From [Clostridium] citroniae WAL-17108 (GTDB taxonomy: Bacteria; Bacillota; Clostridia; Lachnospirales; Lachnospiraceae), in contig NZ_JH376423.1 in the NCBI RefSeq assembly GCF_000233455.1, positions 1 to 64,000 of the forward strand: a stretch of 64,000 bases of DNA, read 5' to 3'. The notes under the pieces are model-generated. The model was not told where the DNA came from, made no database searches, and saw only the letters and a program-made list of their open reading frames with translations. The number at the start of each line of letters is the position of its first letter. The first letter of the stretch is position 1. Below, one piece after another: positions 8,818 through 17,676 of this stretch. Position numbers and translations under genes: made by a program.

Positions 8818-10268
8818 TGGGAAACAGAATACATACGCGTATATTTTATCTGGTTCTGCTGGTGATCCTTCTGCTGACCGGCTCAGCCTGGTTTATTTTT
8901 TCTTCCACATCCCAATGGTATGTAAATGTCACGGCAGAACGGGATGCGGAACGGGTCATAAAGATCGTGGAGGGACTGGCCGGGGAAATTTACCGGGATG
9001 CACCTGCACCGGAGGACAGAACGCCTGAGGAAGACAGAGCATATTCCAAAGAACTATTAAAGCAGGTTAAGCAGAGTGTAAAATCAGGTGAGACAGGCGG
9101 CAGGCTTTTGGTCTTTAATTCAAAATTAAAGAAGATTTACCCGGATGATCAGGATGAAACGGCTGGCTTTGACCGATTTACTTCAGCTTGTGTTGAACTG
9201 ATCGAAAGCGGACAGCTGGATCGGACGGCTGGAACGAATATAGAAGCGGGCGGTGAAAATTGGAGCATCCGTCTTTTTCAGGCAGAGGCAGAGAATAATG
9301 TCAGGGCAAAATATTTTATTGCAGCAGCGAGGATACCGGATGTGGCGCTGTTATGGAACTATACGGGAAAGCTTTTGGCATTTATAGCAATTGCGGCTGT
9401 CTTTGTTGCTGCCGGTATGATATGGATGGTGGCAGGCAGTATTGCACGGCCCTTGGAACAGTTATGCGGACAGGCTAAGGCAATCGGAGACGGGAAGTCT
9501 GCGCAGATCGAAGATGTTTATTCGGTTCGGGAACTGGAGACGCTGAAACAGGCATGCAACCGGATGGAATTAAAGATCAGGGAAAGTGAAAAACAAAAAG
9601 AGCGTTTTTTTCAAAATGTATCCCATGATCTCAGGACGCCGCTGTCGTCCATAATCGGATATGCCCAGGGCATCCAGTGTGATGTGATGAAGGAACACAA
9701 AAAAGCCGCCGGAGTCATCTTATCAGAGAGCATGCGCATGATGAATCTGGTGGAGAGTATCCTCACACTTACGAAGATGGATAACAATGAACTAAAGATG
9801 CATATGACAGAGATAGATTTGGAAGAATTTTTGGAAGAACGAATGGACGCCCTTCTAGGGATCGCGGGAGGGAGTAAGCTGCGGATGGAACCGGGAGAGC
9901 GGGATGTTTATGTGTGGGCGGATCCTGAACTTTTAGGGCGGATCGTACAAAACGTCCTTTCCAACTGCATCCGCTATGGGAAAAGTGAAGTTTTGGTCCG
10001 CTGTGAAACGGATGGGGAGCAGGCGGTCATACTGGTTGAGGATGATGGAATGGGATTTAGTATGGAGGATATTCCCCATGTATTTGAGCGGTTCTACCAG
10101 GGCAAGGGAGGAGAATTTGGAATAGGGCTCTCTGTGGTGCGCACCGGAATGGAGTATCTGGGGGGGCGAGTGGAAATCGGCAACCGTAAACCGCCGGAGA
10201 ACGGGGCTTATTACAGATTGGTTCTGCCCGCCGGCACTCCCGATCCTGCCCATTGTATAGGGAAATAA
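8817..10268 (+). CDS. Sensor histidine kinase (HPK1 type)
   Basis: A 483-residue membrane kinase partnered with the preceding regulator. Segment 1 spans about residues 8-28 (FYLVLLVILLLTGSAWFIF) and the second about 180-205, enclosing a roughly 150-residue extracytoplasmic sensor domain. A HAMP segment (PLEQLCGQAKAIGDGK), the HisKA box QNVSHDLRTPLSS with His270, and the N, G1 and G2 boxes (NVLSNCIRYG, VEDDGMGF, FGIGLSVV) follow. I start at ATG 8817 rather than TTG 8796, since it couples to the regulator's stop and leaves a normal membrane anchor. The signal is not visible. Confidence 0.9.
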   Translation: MGNRIHTRIFYLVLLVILLLTGSAWFIFSSTSQWYVNVTAERDAERVIKIVEGLAGEIYRDAPAPEDRTPEEDRAYSKELLKQVKQSVKSGETGGRLLVFNSKLKKIYPDDQDETAGFDRFTSACVELIESGQLDRTAGTNIEAGGENWSIRLFQAEAENNVRAKYFIAAARIPDVALLWNYTGKLLAFIAIAAVFVAAGMIWMVAGSIARPLEQLCGQAKAIGDGKSAQIEDVYSVRELETLKQACNRMELKIRESEKQKERFFQNVSHDLRTPLSSIIGYAQGIQCDVMKEHKKAAGVILSESMRMMNLVESILTLTKMDNNELKMHMTEIDLEEFLEERMDALLGIAGGSKLRMEPGERDVYVWADPELLGRIVQNVLSNCIRYGKSEVLVRCETDGEQAVILVEDDGMGFSMEDIPHVFERFYQGKGGEFGIGLSVVRTGMEYLGGRVEIGNRKPPENGAYYRLVLPAGTPDPAHCIGK

Positions 10269-10289
10269 ACCGGTGGGTGAGCCGGTGGA

Positions 10290-10324
10290 GGGATAGGTGT
10301 TAAAATGGCATCTATCCCTTTTTA
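10290..10324 (+). terminator. Intrinsic terminator after the kinase gene
   Basis: gggataggtg (10290-10299) pairs with catctatccc (10309-10318), with one mismatch, followed by ttttta. It closes the two-component operon. Confidence 0.75.
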
Positions 10325-10418
10325 CATATCAATGATATAATTCTAGCATCAGGTTTTATATAACGAAAAGCATTGCAGCCAATGGTGCAGTGAAGGTACG
10401 ATGGAGAAAGGAAAAAAG

Positions 10419-12320
10419 ATGAAGGCATATCAGTTGAAAATTGTGATCAATGGCTCCAAACCGCCGATCTGGAGACGGTGTATTGTCCCCTCAGGTATTA
10501 CATTTTCCCAATTGGGGGTGATCTTAAATAAGGTAATGGGATGGACCGGGTATCATTTGTCCCAGTTTGAGTTTTATCATCTGGAACTATGCATTATGGA
10601 GAATGTGGAAGAGTTTGAGTATTTCAAGGGCGGAAGATATGATTACGGGGAAGCCAATACCACTTATATCCGCAAGTATATGGAGGAAAATGACTGGTTT
10701 ACCTATATATATGACCTGGGAGATTACTGGAGACACCGGGTGACGATTGAGAAGATCATTGCGGATTATCCCTTTAACTATCCACAGGTGATCAAATATA
10801 AAGGGGCGTGTCCCATGGAAGACTGTGGGGGGATCGAGGGATATTACCAGTGCCTTGAAATTATGGCTGATAAAGGCCATCCCGAGCATGACGAGAGATG
10901 CGAATGGGCAGAGTGTCAGGGATATCAGGAAGCGTATGATATGCTTGGGGTGAATGAGATTCTTGAAAGTGATTGTTTCCTTATCTGGGGAAAAGGGGAC
11001 AGGCGCACGGGCAGAGAGATTTACGAGGATTTTTTGAATGGGGAATTTGGACTGAAAGCAACAAAATCAGACCGGAATAAGAACATTCCTCTCCGTTCGG
11101 ACCGTCACAGGATGGAGGATTCCATACAAATGATGGCAGAGCTTATAAGAAAAAATATCAACAGGTATGACATTAGTTTAGAGAATGACAGGGAGGCATT
11201 TCAACAGTATTTGAAAGATGAGATCTCACAGGCTGTCTACTTAAAAGATATATTTGCTGATTTCACCAGAAAGGATCTGGTGGAGATTGCAGAGCTCAAA
11301 GGCATGGATCAGTTTTCAAAGTATGGGAAGGAACGGCTGATCACCGCATTGTCAGCGGAGATGCTGAAAGCTGAGGAGGCCATACGGTATTTTGTCTGCA
11401 TTGGAACGGATGAGCTGAATCGCTTTGAGCAGATTATTAAAAATGGCGGGATCGGTGATGAGGATGAGGCAGAATTGCTGGAGAGACTTTATGAGTCTTG
11501 TTATATAGGTGTCAGGGAAGATGACCGGATCGTGATTCCTGAAGATGTGAAGAATATTTACCAATCCATAAAGTCAGAAGAATTTGAGCAAAAAAGAAGA
11601 CGATTCAGTGCCCTGGTGGACTGCTTTGATGCGGCAGCCGGTCTTTGCGGGATCCTGCCGGCAAAGATCATGACCCGGTATTTTGCCGCTGCCAGCGGGG
11701 ATTCTGTCAGCTGCGAGGAATTGGTCCGGATGGCGGAACAGGTACCGGATTGCTTTATGGAGTTTGTGTATAAGAAGGATATGTTTTATAACAAGCTCCT
11801 TTATCCCAATGACAGAGGACTTCTTATGGCACAGGGAGATAAGGAGTTTTATATACCCACAGGAGATGAGATCCGTGACCTGGCCCGGACCGGGTATCTG
11901 CCCAATGACCGGTTCCTGAAGAATTTTATTGCATTTCTGGTAAAGAAAATGAAACTGGATCAGGAGACCGCGGAGTATGCAGGGATGATGGTTCAGCATG
12001 AGATCACAGACGGCTGCCAGATGCGGGAGATTTTAAATATCCTGGTGGAAAATGATATTATATGTAACGGTCAGGCGCAGATGGAGCAGCTGGTCCAGGC
12101 CATCGGCGAACTGTGGAACAATACCCGCATGCTGATGAACCGGGGATATACGCCCCTGGAGCTGGTTGATAAGGGAGCATTAGGATCCGGGATAAAAAAG
12201 GACAATATCATCCGCCTTTCACAGCGACAGGGGGAGAAGGCAAAGAAGGTATATCCAAACGATCCCTGTCCCTGTGGAAGCGGTAAGAAATATAAGAACT
12301 GCTGCGGAAAAAACCGTTGA
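10419..12320 (+). CDS. ORF-3 (pRiA4b) family protein with C-terminal SEC-C zinc motif
   Basis: A 633-residue protein. The N-terminal 190 residues match the plasmid pRiA4b ORF-3 family: YQLKIVINGSKPPIWRRC, HLSQFEF and YDLGDYWRH. The central 350 residues are helical and unassigned. The last 20 residues form a SEC-C motif (DPCPCGSGKKYKNCC), which binds zinc in SecA and other proteins and often mediates ribosome or protein contacts. The second ATG (10419) has GGAGAAAGG before it and is preferred over ATG 10401. The gene stands alone between two terminators. The family has no established biochemical role. Confidence 0.7.
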   Translation: MKAYQLKIVINGSKPPIWRRCIVPSGITFSQLGVILNKVMGWTGYHLSQFEFYHLELCIMENVEEFEYFKGGRYDYGEANTTYIRKYMEENDWFTYIYDLGDYWRHRVTIEKIIADYPFNYPQVIKYKGACPMEDCGGIEGYYQCLEIMADKGHPEHDERCEWAECQGYQEAYDMLGVNEILESDCFLIWGKGDRRTGREIYEDFLNGEFGLKATKSDRNKNIPLRSDRHRMEDSIQMMAELIRKNINRYDISLENDREAFQQYLKDEISQAVYLKDIFADFTRKDLVEIAELKGMDQFSKYGKERLITALSAEMLKAEEAIRYFVCIGTDELNRFEQIIKNGGIGDEDEAELLERLYESCYIGVREDDRIVIPEDVKNIYQSIKSEEFEQKRRRFSALVDCFDAAAGLCGILPAKIMTRYFAAASGDSVSCEELVRMAEQVPDCFMEFVYKKDMFYNKLLYPNDRGLLMAQGDKEFYIPTGDEIRDLARTGYLPNDRFLKNFIAFLVKKMKLDQETAEYAGMMVQHEITDGCQMREILNILVENDIICNGQAQMEQLVQAIGELWNNTRMLMNRGYTPLELVDKGALGSGIKKDNIIRLSQRQGEKAKKVYPNDPCPCGSGKKYKNCCGKNR

Positions 12321-12331
12321 TATTACCATAA

Positions 12332-12360
12332 AGGCATAGAGAGATTTCTCGGTGTCTTTT
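12332..12360 (+). terminator. Intrinsic terminator after the SEC-C gene
   Basis: ggcatagagag pairs imperfectly with tttctcggtgtc around a short loop and runs into ctttttgtattttt. Confidence 0.6.
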
Positions 12361-12394
12361 TGTATTTTTATCTCATTTCATCCCATTGTTAAAA

Positions 12395-12418
12395 AAGAGT
12401 TTGTTGTGACAAACTCTT
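12395..12418. promoter_or_regulatory. 9-bp inverted repeat upstream of the feo promoter
   Basis: aagagtttg (12395-12403) and caaactctt (12410-12418) flank a 6-base loop, ending 4 bases before the -35 box of the feo promoter. It could be an operator for an iron- or redox-responsive regulator. It is not a clear Fur box and lacks a T-run, so a terminator is less likely. Confidence 0.45.
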
Positions 12419-12422
12419 CTTA

Positions 12423-12451
12423 TTGACAATTTTTCTTATTAAGCATACAAT
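12423..12451 (+). promoter_or_regulatory. Promoter of feoAB
   Basis: A consensus TTGACA (12423-12428), a 17-base spacer and TACAAT (12446-12451), 41 bases before feoA. This is one of the best sigma-70-type matches in the window. Confidence 0.75.
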
Positions 12452-12492
12452 GAATATGGTTTGAAGGATTTTACAGGAGGATACAAGTCGGA

Positions 12493-12729
12493 ATGCAAAA
12501 GAGATTAAATGAGTGTGAGGTTGGCGGCCGGTATGTGGTGGCCGGTGTTCAGGTGGATGAAAGCATTACCAGGAGGCTGGAGGCCCTGGGGGTCAATGAA
12601 GGCACGCCTGTGAATATATTGAATAAAAAGGGAAGCGGAAGCGTTATCATCAAAGTTAGAGGGACCAGGCTGGCATTGGGCCGCCGCCTGTCGGAAGGGA
12701 TAACTGTCAGGGAGGAGCATGCGTCATGA
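12493..12729 (+). CDS. feoA: FeoA, ferrous iron transport accessory protein
   Basis: A 78-residue SH3-like cytoplasmic protein that assists FeoB. Characteristic features are the leading LNECEVGGRYVVAGV, the middle RRLEALGVNEGTPVNIL and the closing RGTRLALGRRLSEGI. AGGAGG lies 13 bases upstream. It overlaps feoB by four bases (ATGA), so the two are translated together from the promoter at 12423. Confidence 0.9.
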   Translation: MQKRLNECEVGGRYVVAGVQVDESITRRLEALGVNEGTPVNILNKKGSGSVIIKVRGTRLALGRRLSEGITVREEHAS

Positions 12730-14825
12730 ACGGTCAGGGCAGAGCATCGGGAAGCGATTCGTATGGAAGTGTGATCCTTGGAAAGGAACCTGACGGGAGA
12801 AAGCCGGGGGCTAAAAAGCATGAGAGGAGCAAGCGTCCCATTACAGTGGGATTTGTGGGGAATCCCAACTGTGGGAAGACCACCTTATTTAATGCATTTA
12901 CAGGAGCCAAGCTCAAAGTGGCCAATTGGCCCGGCGTTACCGTGGAGCGTGTGGAAGGGGAGACTAGTTACAAGGGACGCCCCATCAAAGTGATCGACCT
13001 TCCAGGTATTTACAGCCTTACCTCCTACACCATAGAGGAAAAGGTGACCAGAAAATGTATCGAGGACGGGGAAGTGGATGTTATCATTAATGTGGTGGAC
13101 GCCTCCTCCCTGGAACGCAACCTGTACCTTACCATGCAGCTTATCGAACTTAAGAAGCCGGTCATCCTGGCTCTCAACATGATGGATATCGTGGAGGAGA
13201 GGGGCATGGAGATTGACATGCACCGCCTTCCGGAAATGCTTGGCGGAATTCCGGTGGTCCCGGTTTCTGCAAGGAAGCGCACAGGATTGGATGTCCTGAT
13301 GCATGCAGTGGTCCATCATTATGAGGAAGGACCTCAGGGAGTGGTTATCCGCTACAGCCCTGAGGTGGAGGAGAAGATTGCCCGGATCGAGGAAGCGCTG
13401 TATGAAACATACGGTGAAATGGACAATATGCGCTGGCATGCCATTAAGTTCCTGGAGTTTGATGAGGTGGTCATAAGCGACCATCCTCTGGAAAAGATGG
13501 AGCAGATCCTTACAAAGAACTATGAAAAGCAGATCATCAATGAAAAGTACGATTACATAGAAGAAGTGATCCAGGAATGCCTTTTTAATAAGGATGTAAA
13601 GGCAGCCACCACGGACAAGGCAGACCGTATCATGACCCACCCGGTGTGGGGGATCCCGGTGTTCCTGGGGATTATGGCGCTGGTATTTTTCCTGACTTTT
13701 ACGGTGGGAGATTTCCTCAAAGGATACTTTGAGACCGGGCTGGACGTGTTATCCCGGGCGTCCCTTGCATTTCTCACCAATATCCATGCGGCCCAGTGGA
13801 TCACTTCCCTGATCGTGGATGGGATCATTGCAGGCGTGGGAGGAATCCTCACCTTTCTGCCCAATATTTTCATCCTTTTCCTGGCATTGGCCTTTTTGGA
13901 GGACAGCGGATATATGGCCAGGGTTGCTTATGTGATGAATGAGACAATGGGCATGGTGGGACTTTCAGGCAAGGCATTCCTGCCCATGCTGCTGGGGTTC
14001 GGGTGTACGGTGCCGGCTGTAATGGCTACAAGGGCTCTGGAAAGTGTGAAGGACAGGCGCAGGACGATTTTGATTACACCCTTTATGTCCTGTTCCGCAC
14101 GCCTCCCCATCTATGTGCTGTTTGCTGATATGTTTTTCCCGGATAAGGCCCTGTTTGTGGCATATTCCCTGTATATCATAGGCCTGTGCATGGCGATTTT
14201 CGTGGCATTTGTGGCCCATATGCATGAGAAGCACGACAGCTCGCAGAATGCCCTGCTGATCGAGCTGCCTGAGTACAAGACCCCCAACAGCAGAACCGTG
14301 GCCATCTATGTATGGGACAAGGTAAAGGACTACTTAAGTAAGGCCGGAACCACTATATTTATTGCTTCCATTGTACTCTGGTTTGTTCTCAACCTGGGAC
14401 CGGCAGGCTTTGTATCCGATGTATCAGACAGCTTTGCTGCCATTATCGGCCATGTTTTGGTCCCGGTGCTGCGCCCGGCAGGATTGGGGATGTGGCAGGT
14501 GGCGGTTGCCCTTATTTCGGGTATTTCAGCCAAAGAGGTGGTGGTATCCAGTTTCAGTGTCCTTTTTGGCATTAACAATATTAACTCTGCGGCAGGTATG
14601 TCCCAGCTGTCCTCCAGCCTGTCTGTGGCCGGTTTCGGCGGGGTAAATGCCTATGCATTGATGATATTCTGCCTGCTGTATTCTCCTTGTATCGCTGCAG
14701 TGGCAACGATCAAAAAGGAGACCGGTTCCTGGAAATGGACCATTGGCATGGTTTTCTTTCAGCTGGCGGTCGCATGGGCCGGAGCCGTACTGGTATTCCA
14801 GGTGGGAAGCCTGCTGTTTGGATAG
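12726..14825 (+). CDS. feoB: FeoB, ferrous iron uptake GTPase-transporter
   Basis: A 699-residue inner-membrane Fe(II) transporter. An unusual charged leader of about 38 residues precedes the G domain: G1 GNPNCGKTT (45-53), G2/G3 including DLPGIYSLT, G4 NMMD and G5 VSARK. A helical GDI-like domain follows, then the permease core with two Gate motifs (GFGCTVPAVMATRALES and the later SGISAKEVVVSS) and about 8-10 membrane helices. It forms an operon with feoA. The N-terminal leader is longer than in most FeoB proteins and includes no metal motif that I can see. Confidence 0.93.
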   Translation: MNGQGRASGSDSYGSVILGKEPDGRKPGAKKHERSKRPITVGFVGNPNCGKTTLFNAFTGAKLKVANWPGVTVERVEGETSYKGRPIKVIDLPGIYSLTSYTIEEKVTRKCIEDGEVDVIINVVDASSLERNLYLTMQLIELKKPVILALNMMDIVEERGMEIDMHRLPEMLGGIPVVPVSARKRTGLDVLMHAVVHHYEEGPQGVVIRYSPEVEEKIARIEEALYETYGEMDNMRWHAIKFLEFDEVVISDHPLEKMEQILTKNYEKQIINEKYDYIEEVIQECLFNKDVKAATTDKADRIMTHPVWGIPVFLGIMALVFFLTFTVGDFLKGYFETGLDVLSRASLAFLTNIHAAQWITSLIVDGIIAGVGGILTFLPNIFILFLALAFLEDSGYMARVAYVMNETMGMVGLSGKAFLPMLLGFGCTVPAVMATRALESVKDRRRTILITPFMSCSARLPIYVLFADMFFPDKALFVAYSLYIIGLCMAIFVAFVAHMHEKHDSSQNALLIELPEYKTPNSRTVAIYVWDKVKDYLSKAGTTIFIASIVLWFVLNLGPAGFVSDVSDSFAAIIGHVLVPVLRPAGLGMWQVAVALISGISAKEVVVSSFSVLFGINNINSAAGMSQLSSSLSVAGFGGVNAYALMIFCLLYSPCIAAVATIKKETGSWKWTIGMVFFQLAVAWAGAVLVFQVGSLLFG

Positions 14826-14849
14826 GCAGGGAGCGCATGTAAGATGGGA

Positions 14850-15779
14850 TCAGCAGATCGGTATCATACAGCCGGACGCCAGGGTAAGGGTCTGATGGAT
14901 ACGTGAATAGAGATATACCTGATTGGAGAGACGGTCCTCTTTGGGAACCTCGGTTTGATTGATGTGGGTCACAAGCCTGCTCATCTCATCGCAGGAAATG
15001 TCTCCCTCATCAGGGAGCAGAAGAACTTCGTGGATGCTGGATGGAAGGATGATAATATCTTTTTCCATTATTTCTGCGAAGTTTTTTATTACATCCGGGT
15101 ACAGGATACATGCGGCGCCATTGATTCCGGATGTATTGCTCAATACAAAGAATGGCGCGGATTGGTCAGAGGAGGGAAGACATGCGGATTCCTCCTCTGC
15201 CACGGCCCGGCTCAAGTCTTCGATCATCTGTGACATGCTGGTTATCACAGGGGGAAACAGGGATGGGGTGTTGGCAAGTGCCGTCTCCTTTAATTCCTCC
15301 AGGGAAATATCCCATACATCCAGGTGATTGTTATGGATCACGGCGGTCATCAGGCCGCTGTCATCCTCATGGATACACAGGTAAAAGATAATGGCCAGAT
15401 CCAGCCACAAGATATGAGGGATCTCCTCTAAAAGGGATTGGTTGGAAGCGGCATGGATCAGTTTACAGGCAATATGGGGTTTCATATCCCTGTAGCGTGC
15501 CAGCCTGGCGTAGTCCAGGTCGGGCGGCGTGTGGTTCTTCTGATACAATGTAATGAGCTCTGCCACAATATCCTCCATGGGCCGTCCTGCCAGATACTGA
15601 TCATAGCAGGGATTCAGATACATGGCCGGAGCCACATGGTCATCCCCATGGGTGATGCACAGTCCGTCCAGGATCTGTCCGTTGTTCTTGGGGACCTTGC
15701 ACAGTGTCAGGCCATAGCCCTCCCCCAGTTCCTGTGTCATCTGCTTGGTTACTTTGTTGAGAAATGCTTCGTATATCAC
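14850..15779 (-). CDS. DUF5688-like protein of unknown function
   Basis: A 309-residue soluble protein, GTG start with AAGGGGG upstream. It starts IYEAFLNKVTKQMTQELG and later has LDGLCITHGDDHVAPAMYLN, an acidic middle and a C-terminal LLPDEGDISCDEMSRLV. This layout resembles the DUF5688 family, which is common in Lachnospiraceae, often in several copies per genome, and has no known function. There is no signal peptide or membrane segment. It is convergent with feoB, with only 24 bases between the stops. Confidence 0.6.
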   Translation of the reverse strand: MIYEAFLNKVTKQMTQELGEGYGLTLCKVPKNNGQILDGLCITHGDDHVAPAMYLNPCYDQYLAGRPMEDIVAELITLYQKNHTPPDLDYARLARYRDMKPHIACKLIHAASNQSLLEEIPHILWLDLAIIFYLCIHEDDSGLMTAVIHNNHLDVWDISLEELKETALANTPSLFPPVITSMSQMIEDLSRAVAEEESACLPSSDQSAPFFVLSNTSGINGAACILYPDVIKNFAEIMEKDIIILPSSIHEVLLLPDEGDISCDEMSRLVTHINQTEVPKEDRLSNQVYLYSRIHQTLTLASGCMIPIC

Positions 15780-15832
15780 GAAACTACCCCCTTTTTTATA
15801 ATATTTATGATAACTGTGATACAGTTACATAT

Positions 15833-15880
15833 CATGGAGAATGCGGATCATGAAGAATGCGGACCATGAAGAATGCGGAC
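15833..15880. repeat. Three tandem copies of a 16-bp repeat
   Basis: The unit catgaagaatgcggac is present at 15833-15848 (two changes), 15849-15864 and 15865-15880, with a partial fourth copy. It sits in a 378-base gap between the DUF5688-like gene and the exporter genes. No coding function is seen. The rest of the gap holds the exporter promoter at 16075-16103 and little else. Confidence 0.8.
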
Positions 15881-16074
15881 CATAAGGGTGGCCTGGGATC
15901 AATGCTGAGAAATATGCAGCCTTAGAATCTACAGGATGAAAAAGATGGATCATGGATAGAATAATTAAGAATTGAACCTAGCTTAATCCATGTTTCCCAT
16001 TTTGTCAATGGCAAGGAGGGGGATTTTATGAATTCTTTACATTCTCAGGGAGGCGGTGAATCCGTTTCTGATTG

Positions 16075-16103
16075 TTGACGAAAACCGGCATGGCTGTTAT
16101 ACT
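16075..16103 (+). promoter_or_regulatory. Promoter of the split exporter genes
   Basis: TTGACG (16075-16080), a 17-base spacer and TATACT (16098-16103), 54 bases before the start codon at 16158. Confidence 0.7.
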
Positions 16104-16157
16104 CAAAATTGGCGAAATATGTGAGTATAAGTAAGATTAAAATACACAGGTGAAAAC

Positions 16158-16943
16158 ATGGGAAATGAAGACCATCTCCTGGCAAGGACTGCGGTGCTGG
16201 CCGGGGAAATCATGCTTGTAAGCGGGGCTGAGATAGCCAGAATCGAGGGTACGATCCAATATATCCTAAGCAGCTGTCCCGGCAGGAAAGCGCAGTCTAT
16301 GGTATTTAGCACAGGTATTTTCGTAAGCCTGGACAGCGGGGACGGGGAACCGATCACCCTGGTGCGCAGGGTGGAGGACCGTTCCACCAATCTGGGCAGG
16401 ATCTATCTGGTCAACCAGGTGTCCAGGAAGCTGTGTGGAGGGGAAATGGCGCCCGCCGAGGCATATGAAGAACTGGAACGAATACAGGCCGGCTCCCAGT
16501 ATAAGAAGTGGCTGAAAGCCCTGAACTATATGTTCATTGCCTTTTTCTTCGGTATTGTGCTGGGGGGAAGCCCTGTGGACTGCGGAGCTGCCGCTGTTAC
16601 TGGAGGCGTACTGGGTCTGGTGGTATATGTGGCATCCCGTATCATGCTTAATGACTTTTGTACCAATGTGCTGGGAGCATTTTCATTGGGCCTCAGTGCC
16701 CTGGTGATGAACCGGTGGCTTTTTCCCGGGAGTAATACGGATATTGTTATTATCAGCGCCATCATGCCGCTGCTGCCCGGGGTTATTTTTACCACGGCGG
16801 TGAGGGACACCCTGAACGGGGATTATTCTTCCGGGGCAGCCAGGATGCTGGAGGCCATTGTGACAGCACTTGCAGTGGCAGCCGGAGTGGGTGCCAGTAT
16901 GGCATTATTCCATCAGCTGGCAGGAGGTGGAGGCATATGGTAG
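16158..16943 (+). CDS. ThrE-type threonine/serine exporter, N-terminal subunit
   Basis: A 261-residue protein of the DUF1212/ThrE N-terminal family. The soluble N-terminal half carries the conserved SGAEIARIEGTI and the later RVEDRSTNL. Residues about 120-255 hold five hydrophobic helices, including LNYMFIAFFFGIVLGG and IMPLLPGVIFTTAVRD. In Corynebacterium ThrE both halves are fused; in Firmicutes they are often split as here. Its stop overlaps the start of the next gene by seven bases. Substrate (Thr/Ser or another small metabolite) is not settled by sequence. Confidence 0.8.
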   Translation: MGNEDHLLARTAVLAGEIMLVSGAEIARIEGTIQYILSSCPGRKAQSMVFSTGIFVSLDSGDGEPITLVRRVEDRSTNLGRIYLVNQVSRKLCGGEMAPAEAYEELERIQAGSQYKKWLKALNYMFIAFFFGIVLGGSPVDCGAAAVTGGVLGLVVYVASRIMLNDFCTNVLGAFSLGLSALVMNRWLFPGSNTDIVIISAIMPLLPGVIFTTAVRDTLNGDYSSGAARMLEAIVTALAVAAGVGASMALFHQLAGGGGIW

Positions 16944-17392
16944 GAAGTTATGTAGCCGAAGCTGTGCAGGTGGCCGGATCGTTTATGGCAGTGCTCAGTT
17001 TCGGGATCGTATTAGACCTGCCAAAGAAATATCTGGGCTGGTCCGGTGTGACAGGGGGTGTCTGCTGGCTGGTGTATCTTTTGATCAGAGAGGAAACGGG
17101 ATCCCTGATCTTTGCCGCATTTTTGTCCGGCCTGTCTGTTGCATTGCTGGGGCATATCCTGGCCAGGATACTCAGAGCGCCTGTGTCTGTTTTCCTGATC
17201 CCGGGAATCCTGCCCCTGGTTCCGGGAACCTCTATTTATAACTGTGTATACAATATCATCCGCAGCAGCCGGGAACAGTCCACCTATTACCTGATCGAAA
17301 CCATGCAGATCGCAGGCGCCATTGCAATGGCTGTGTTCCTTATGGACTCCATGTTTAAGATGATAAAGAACAAAGATAAAAATAGGGCTTGA
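16937..17392 (+). CDS. ThrE-type exporter, C-terminal subunit (ThrE_2)
   Basis: A 151-residue membrane protein of the ThrE_2/DUF3815 family with four to five helices and the conserved IPGILPLVPGTSIYN loop that mirrors the PLLPG loop of its partner. The ATG is inside the end of the upstream gene, preceded by GGAGGTGGAGG. Together they should form one exporter. A tRNA gene follows 34 bases after the stop. Confidence 0.8.
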   Translation: MVGSYVAEAVQVAGSFMAVLSFGIVLDLPKKYLGWSGVTGGVCWLVYLLIREETGSLIFAAFLSGLSVALLGHILARILRAPVSVFLIPGILPLVPGTSIYNCVYNIIRSSREQSTYYLIETMQIAGAIAMAVFLMDSMFKMIKNKDKNRA

Positions 17393-17426
17393 AGTTTTTG
17401 GGAAAATATAGTATTATTATGGGGAT

Positions 17427-17498
17427 GCGTCTGTAGCTCAGTGGATAGAGCAGTGGCCTCCGGAGCCGCGTGCGGAGGTTCGATTCCTCTCAGACGCA
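17427..17498 (+). tRNA. tRNA-Arg (anticodon CCG)
   Basis: The full cloverleaf is visible: acceptor stem GCGTCTG/CAGACGC, D arm GCTC..GAGC, anticodon stem GTGGC/GCCGC around loop CTCCGGA (anticodon CCG, reading CGG), a 4-base variable loop, T arm with TTCGATT, and discriminator A at 17498. CCA is not encoded. Confidence 0.95.
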
Positions 17499-17584
17499 TT
17501 TTTGATTGCATTTTTTGATACCGCAGAGTGTAGGGGAGACCTTGCCTTTGCGGTGTTTTAATTAATTCTTAAAGGATGGTAACA

Positions 17585-17613
17585 TTGCATTTTGCCGTGG
17601 TTTTTGTTAGAAT
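17585..17613 (+). promoter_or_regulatory. Possible promoter for the gene at 17677
   Basis: TTGCAT (17585-17590), a 17-base spacer and TAGAAT (17608-17613), 64 bases before the start codon. Confidence 0.5.
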
Positions 17614-17676
17614 AAAACGAAGTAGTTGAATGAATCAAATTCCATGGAAGTGGTATTAGAGCGGAGGACTTATAAT

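Noticed and set aside
12885..13640. 251-codon open frame antisense to feoB
   Set aside because: feoB is a certain gene on the other strand; the antisense product is rich in His/Cys and has no family features.
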